Positions 61,601-64,000 of a stretch of DNA of 64,000 nucleotides are shown here, in pieces. Every line of letters begins with the position of its first letter. Position 1 is the first letter of the stretch. This stretch comes from an uncultured Lactobacillus sp. (GTDB lineage: Bacteria > Bacillota > Bacilli > Lactobacillales > Lactobacillaceae): positions 62,001 to 126,000 of the forward strand of contig NZ_CARBVX010000003.1 in NCBI RefSeq assembly GCF_948948975.1, written 5' to 3'. Made by a program: the position numbers and the translations under genes. The notes under the pieces were generated by a model. The model saw nothing but the letters and a program-made list of their open reading frames with translations. It made no database searches and had not been told where the DNA came from.

Positions 61601-61755
61601 ACTTCAGTAAAGAAATTAATTGGCCAAACGATGCTAAAAACAAGGTAATTGGCTTAAGAGACGTAGTTGCCAAATCAATTAAACTTAGAATTTTGGCAAC
61701 TTCTGATAATTTAGCCTCTGGAAAAGAAGTTTTATTCTTTATGGCTAAAGAATAA
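58696..61755 (+). CDS. GH31-family protein with DUF5110, FN3 and F5/8C-like domains; catalytic residues apparently replaced
   Basis: A 1019-residue protein without signal peptide. An N-terminal galactose-mutarotase-like domain (about 1-225) includes EFYYGGGMQNGSF. A GH31 barrel (about 235-560) has RPWAMASNGWSA, LSGQPNVGSAIDG and IRDLQWKVFTPLL. DUF5110 (about 610-720), FN3 (about 795-875) and an F5/8 type C/CBM32-like domain (about 880-1019) follow. Where active GH31 enzymes have a nucleophile such as DMNE or KTDxxW, and the acid WTGD, this protein has QDFAIASEP and TTANEGV. The layout resembles the GH31 alpha-N-acetylgalactosaminidases, fitting the locus, but activity is doubtful. Confidence 0.85.
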   Translation: MSEITNKQQPQHLSRLVHVAKGTRYYDLQFADGTRARLYIIAKGIFRLIVDPAAEFKPLTPSLTIAASNFSLRPFEDSQLLVTDETFTIKSGQFSLRLQKNPAIFSIFDDQLHRYRMMQSSPIELGNDYSREFLRQNKNEFYYGGGMQNGSFSHKGKIIEIKNTNLTGPGAVACPEGFFWSNAGFAELRNTWKDGVYNFKSDDGTTAIITHQTPIFDNFYLLGDSPAEILRQYYKITGSPLFLPKYALGLGYLGNYLDTCWTGAKPQENSAIKFEDGNTYKIAHIDDDIVAKSSLNGEEQYQFSARAMIERYNSYHLPLSWFVPNYESKQDLDKDEMNNLVDFAKDQNVKIGFYGSLPTDAPANFLKFKTDPANFPNEKIMQDFAIASEPLIDKNQTNRPWAMASNGWSAIQTLATTANEGVGGEWEQIATEIASFLSMSLSGQPNVGSAIDGKEGGGNAQVNIRDLQWKVFTPLLYSIDNYGNIQKTPFAFNAKMTRITRAYLKLREKITPYLYTLTRAAQDGMPIVRPLFLAFPHERVNYTNQVKHEFMLGNNLLIAPITNGREDPSGASLKDNLYLPDHRTMWIDLFTGKKLIGGRIYDKLHYPLWHLPVYVRGGAILQESLRSALVYPQSKSSAILYEDDNQTNDYEKGHAATTQITSSVSGSNLHITVYPTEGSYTGLEEKQITNLTIMSDRYPGKVSLKLNDQFVPLTEYNDLDSFNKAEEGIFYQQDYMPCKEFGYFTGQLQPALRVKMPAVDIHDNKFELMIENFSYGSEVEQHAIIDSAMASPRSAAILTDRLTSKSITITWTNPTNFADKNIMADIEVNGIVHTNIDGNTFTFHELEPNTRYRFRIRNKFGNKVSDWSEYFGTHTKRDQMDYAISNVTVSSTGESEEDLPVENLTDLKLASEWLSKDQITKDSPLDLTFNFNHIYKLSRMVYVPRSRDRIGHVLRVQVAISKDGENFSDFSKEINWPNDAKNKVIGLRDVVAKSIKLRILATSDNLASGKEVLFFMAKE

Positions 61756-61758
61756 AAT

Positions 61759-61810
61759 TAAAAAGTCCGAAAAGGAAATGTATAGTCATTTCATCTTTTC
61801 GGACTTTTTT
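61759..61810. terminator. Bidirectional terminator
   Basis: AAAAAGTCCGAAAAG pairs with CTTTTCGGACTTTTTT, with an inner GAAATG/CATTTC stem. Between the GH31 and esterase genes. Confidence 0.92.
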
Positions 61811-61835
61811 CTATAGCTTTTTGTTTCACGTGAAA

Positions 61836-62654
61836 CTAAACGTAAATTTTTCTACTTTTCAACCATTCAAGGCTCAATTCAAACCAATGTGCCAGATGTG
61901 GATCAGCTTTACGTTCAGCAGTTGCCAATTCAGGAGTAGCAAGAGAAAAACCATGGCCACCCTTATTAAACAAGTGTGCTTCAAAGCTAACTCTATTTTT
62001 TCTTAGGGCAGTAATATATTCAATAGTATTATCAATTAAGACAACTGGATCATCTACTGCTTGAAAAATAAAAGTAGGTGGTGTTTCAGGAGTAACTCCT
62101 AACGCTGTATCTAATAAATCCTTCGCAGTTGGCATTTTTTCCTTAGCATAAGAAGGTAAAGGAAAACCAATGTCTTTAATATTAATTAACGGATAACCTA
62201 AAATAGTCGCATTTGGTGATACTTTATCATGCTCAAAGTGATATTCAGACTGCCACTTTTTACTTTCTGCCATTACATTCATTGAGCTAACAACATGACC
62301 ACCGGCTGAAAAACCAATTGTTGTAATTTTATCCTTATCAAGGCCTAACTTCTCACTGTTTTCTCTAAAGTATGCAACAGCAGTTAAACCTGATAAAGCA
62401 GCATCAGGATAAATCCTACCAGGATCGGTAGTTAAATTATATGAAACTATTGCTGCATCGAATCCATGAGCTGCATAAGCTAATGCAACTGGTTCGCCTT
62501 CTCTTAATGATAAATGATCAAAACTACCACCTGGAAAGACTAACATTAGTGGTCTTTTCTTTAGGAGAAGTTGTGGATTATCTTGCAAACTATAATAAGT
62601 AACGTTAAATTCACGACCATTAAAATTTGTTAACGTTAAATTCTCTATTTTCAT
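61836..62654 (-). CDS. Alpha/beta-hydrolase (BD-FAE/esterase-lipase type)
   Basis: A 272-residue cytosolic esterase-like protein. The oxyanion-hole motif FPGGSF is near residue 46, the nucleophile is in GFSAGGHV, the acid in VDDPVV and the His in GGHGFSLA, so the catalytic triad is complete. No signal peptide. Similar proteins deacetylate carbohydrates or hydrolyse short esters; being next to a sugar locus fits either. Separated from the YibE/F genes by 22 bp on the same strand. Confidence 0.9.
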   Translation of the reverse strand: MKIENLTLTNFNGREFNVTYYSLQDNPQLLLKKRPLMLVFPGGSFDHLSLREGEPVALAYAAHGFDAAIVSYNLTTDPGRIYPDAALSGLTAVAYFRENSEKLGLDKDKITTIGFSAGGHVVSSMNVMAESKKWQSEYHFEHDKVSPNATILGYPLINIKDIGFPLPSYAKEKMPTAKDLLDTALGVTPETPPTFIFQAVDDPVVLIDNTIEYITALRKNRVSFEAHLFNKGGHGFSLATPELATAERKADPHLAHWFELSLEWLKSRKIYV

Positions 62655-62676
62655 CTTACAATGCCTCTATTTATCT

Positions 62677-63438
62677 CTACTTTTTATTTTCTTTATTTGT
62701 TAAAGTATGTGCTAAGAATATTGTAGTCAATGGTACTGTTAAAAGCACACCAATAAACGAATATACGATAATTAAAAACTCATCCACAAAAAGTTTATCA
62801 TTTAAAATTTCAAATAAGGAATAATTTAGTCTCATATACCAAATAAATATTGGAAGAAAACTACCAAATAAACCAAATAAGATTGTATTCATGGCGGTCC
62901 CTAATACATCTGCACCAACTTCATTTCCGCTTTCGATTAATTGCTTTTGGGTAATGTTAGGATCATGACGCTTCAACTCAAGTAAACCAGCACTCATTGC
63001 AACACTGGCTTCCGCAATTGCACCTAACATTGAAAAGATTGCAACTAAAATTGCGATTTGAGAAAAACTAATTCCTACATTTAATGATAATCCAATTAAT
63101 TCTTCTCCCGCCTGGTCTCCAAAGCCTTGAGTTTGGGCCAAATTTTCAAACAAGATAATTATCAGCATTACAATTACACTTACACATAAGGCAGTTAAAA
63201 AGGCGTTTTTAGCTACAGTATAATCATGGGTTCCTAAATAAATAATCGTCAGTAATTTCAAGGGAATAAATATTGCTCCGACTAATATTATATTTACTCC
63301 CCAGGAAATAAGCAGTGCAACTAAAATCAGTAAACAGGCATTGATAACGACGCTTAGATAACTCTTAAAACCAGTTTTTCCTCCGACTATAATCATCAGT
63401 ATCAAAAGAATTAATAAAAGAGCAGTTAAAGTTGTCAT
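62677..63438 (-). CDS. YibE/F-like membrane protein (second of pair)
   Basis: A 253-residue integral membrane protein with about six to seven helices. It has LLILLILMIIVGGKTGFKSY at the N-terminus and SMLGAIAEASVAMSAGLLEL, typical of the YibE/F family. GNEVGADVLGTAMNTILFG resembles the partner's GRTLGQEIMGPLINVLVLI, so the two are distant paralogues. It overlaps the upstream gene by four bases (ATGA). Function unknown; transport has been suggested for the family. Confidence 0.85.
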   Translation of the reverse strand: MTTLTALLLILLILMIIVGGKTGFKSYLSVVINACLLILVALLISWGVNIILVGAIFIPLKLLTIIYLGTHDYTVAKNAFLTALCVSVIVMLIIILFENLAQTQGFGDQAGEELIGLSLNVGISFSQIAILVAIFSMLGAIAEASVAMSAGLLELKRHDPNITQKQLIESGNEVGADVLGTAMNTILFGLFGSFLPIFIWYMRLNYSLFEILNDKLFVDEFLIIVYSFIGVLLTVPLTTIFLAHTLTNKENKK

Positions 63439-64000
63439 TTTTCTATCACCTCTGCTTTTTTATTTCTTAAAAATACAGCACTACATAGAGTTGCAAAAAT
63501 CACTGTCAGTACAATTCCAATTGCTGAACTTAAACTCTGGATGACCCCTAAAGAAAGAGTATATTTAAAGGTATAGACTAAAGTATTATTATCTCTTAGA
63601 TACAAAATTGTCATTGGTAAGGCTTCAGCCATAAAAATTAAAACCAATACATTTATTAATGGCCCCATAATTTCTTGCCCTAAAGTTCGTCCGCTAATAA
63701 ATAGTTCTTTAAATTTTAGGTCGGTCTTATGTTTTGCAAGTGCATAAAGACTAGAAACAATATCAGTTGCTTCATCCATGACCGCTCCAAGAACTCCTAG
63801 AATTGTTTGAGATAAAAATAAAGCTCGTGGATCTTGAGTAGCATAGTCAACTGCTTCATAATCAATTCCACGTTCATGAGTTAATCTCATAACTAAATAA
63901 AAGATACCAAAAGAGATAAAAACCCCTAACAAAGTAGCAGTTAAAGTCACCAGCATTTTTTGATTAAAGCCTTGTACTATGACTAGAGAAACAAAAGTAA
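63435..64000 (-). CDS. YibE/F-like membrane protein (first of pair, N-terminus outside window)
   Basis: The C-terminal 188 residues of a YibE/F protein. The frame continues past ATG 63956 to the window edge (TFVSLVIVQGFNQK before that Met), so the real start is outside. Helices, SQTILGVLGAVMDEATDIVSSLYAL and GRTLGQEIMGPLINVLVLI are visible. Translationally coupled to the next gene by an ATGA overlap; the pair probably acts as one complex. Confidence 0.85.
   Translation of the reverse strand, partial: TFVSLVIVQGFNQKMLVTLTATLLGVFISFGIFYLVMRLTHERGIDYEAVDYATQDPRALFLSQTILGVLGAVMDEATDIVSSLYALAKHKTDLKFKELFISGRTLGQEIMGPLINVLVLIFMAEALPMTILYLRDNNTLVYTFKYTLSLGVIQSLSSAIGIVLTVIFATLCSAVFLRNKKAEVIEK

Overview
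The window is AT-rich chromosomal DNA from a lactic acid bacterium, most likely the Lactobacillus gasseri / johnsonii / paragasseri group. The evidence is the gene content: mannose-type PTS, tandem Kup transporters, PepO, type II nucleoside deoxyribosyltransferase, GH25 and GH73-like cell-wall hydrolases, DUF2922/DUF1659 pair, LPXTG surface protein, ATP-type PEP carboxykinase, and D-Asp ligase next to an asparagine synthase. Ribosome binding sites are strong GGAGG types and TTG/GTG starts are common. I saw no rRNA, tRNA, CRISPR array, insertion sequence or prophage. Species assignment is inference.

Layout. 1-6.4 kb: gpmA (cut by the left edge), a small PAS protein, a lipoprotein and its membrane-anchored relative, a Gfo/Idh/MocA oxidoreductase, a CPA2 antiporter and a shortened PfkB-family kinase. 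6.5-13.5 kb: two large secreted cell-wall hydrolases, DUF2922/DUF1659, a Ser/Asn-rich lipoprotein and an unknown protein. 13.6-24.7 kb: two Kup paralogues, pckA, a polytopic membrane protein, pepO and a membrane-anchored surface protein. 24.8-30.8 kb: tagatose-6-P kinase and tagatose-1,6-bisP aldolase homologues with an RpiR regulator, flanking a coiled-coil LPXTG protein. 30.9-37 kb: MFS transporter, DUF438/hemerythrin/PAS and DUF59-DUF1858 proteins, and nrdDG. 37.2-43.9 kb: Rgg-like regulator, small membrane protein and a probable peptidoglycan cross-bridge locus (D-Asp ligase, asparagine synthase, metallophosphoesterase, unknown). 44-47.7 kb: phnDCEE-type ABC transporter behind a leader with a small ORF and a terminator. 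47.8-52.5 kb: UspA, tyrosine phosphatase, GntR regulator, an orphan PTS EIIA, ndt and a zinc-ribbon/DUF4767 protein. 52.6-61.8 kb: amino-sugar locus (PTS EIIBCDA, nagA, agaS, gntR, GH31). 61.8-64 kb: esterase and two YibE/F membrane proteins, the second cut by the right edge.

How the genes fit together. The clearest system is a probable N-acetylgalactosamine route spread over three loci: PTS uptake, NagA deacetylation, AgaS deamination/isomerisation to tagatose-6-P, then the LacC-like kinase (24.8 kb) and LacD aldolase (29.8 kb). Catabolite-response (cre) matches precede the PTS, lacC and lacD genes. Two near-identical TGGT-N4-ACCA operators lie in front of the PTS operon and of the gntR gene. 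The divergent GH31 gene encodes a protein that appears to lack the usual catalytic residues.

Other points of interest are the phn leader, where a 47-codon ORF ends inside the 5' arm of a terminator; an EIIA gene whose only start codon downstream of its promoter and SD seems to be ACG; tandem NrdR-like boxes before nrdD; and the shortened kinase at 5.6 kb. All functional assignments come from motif reading, without database searches.
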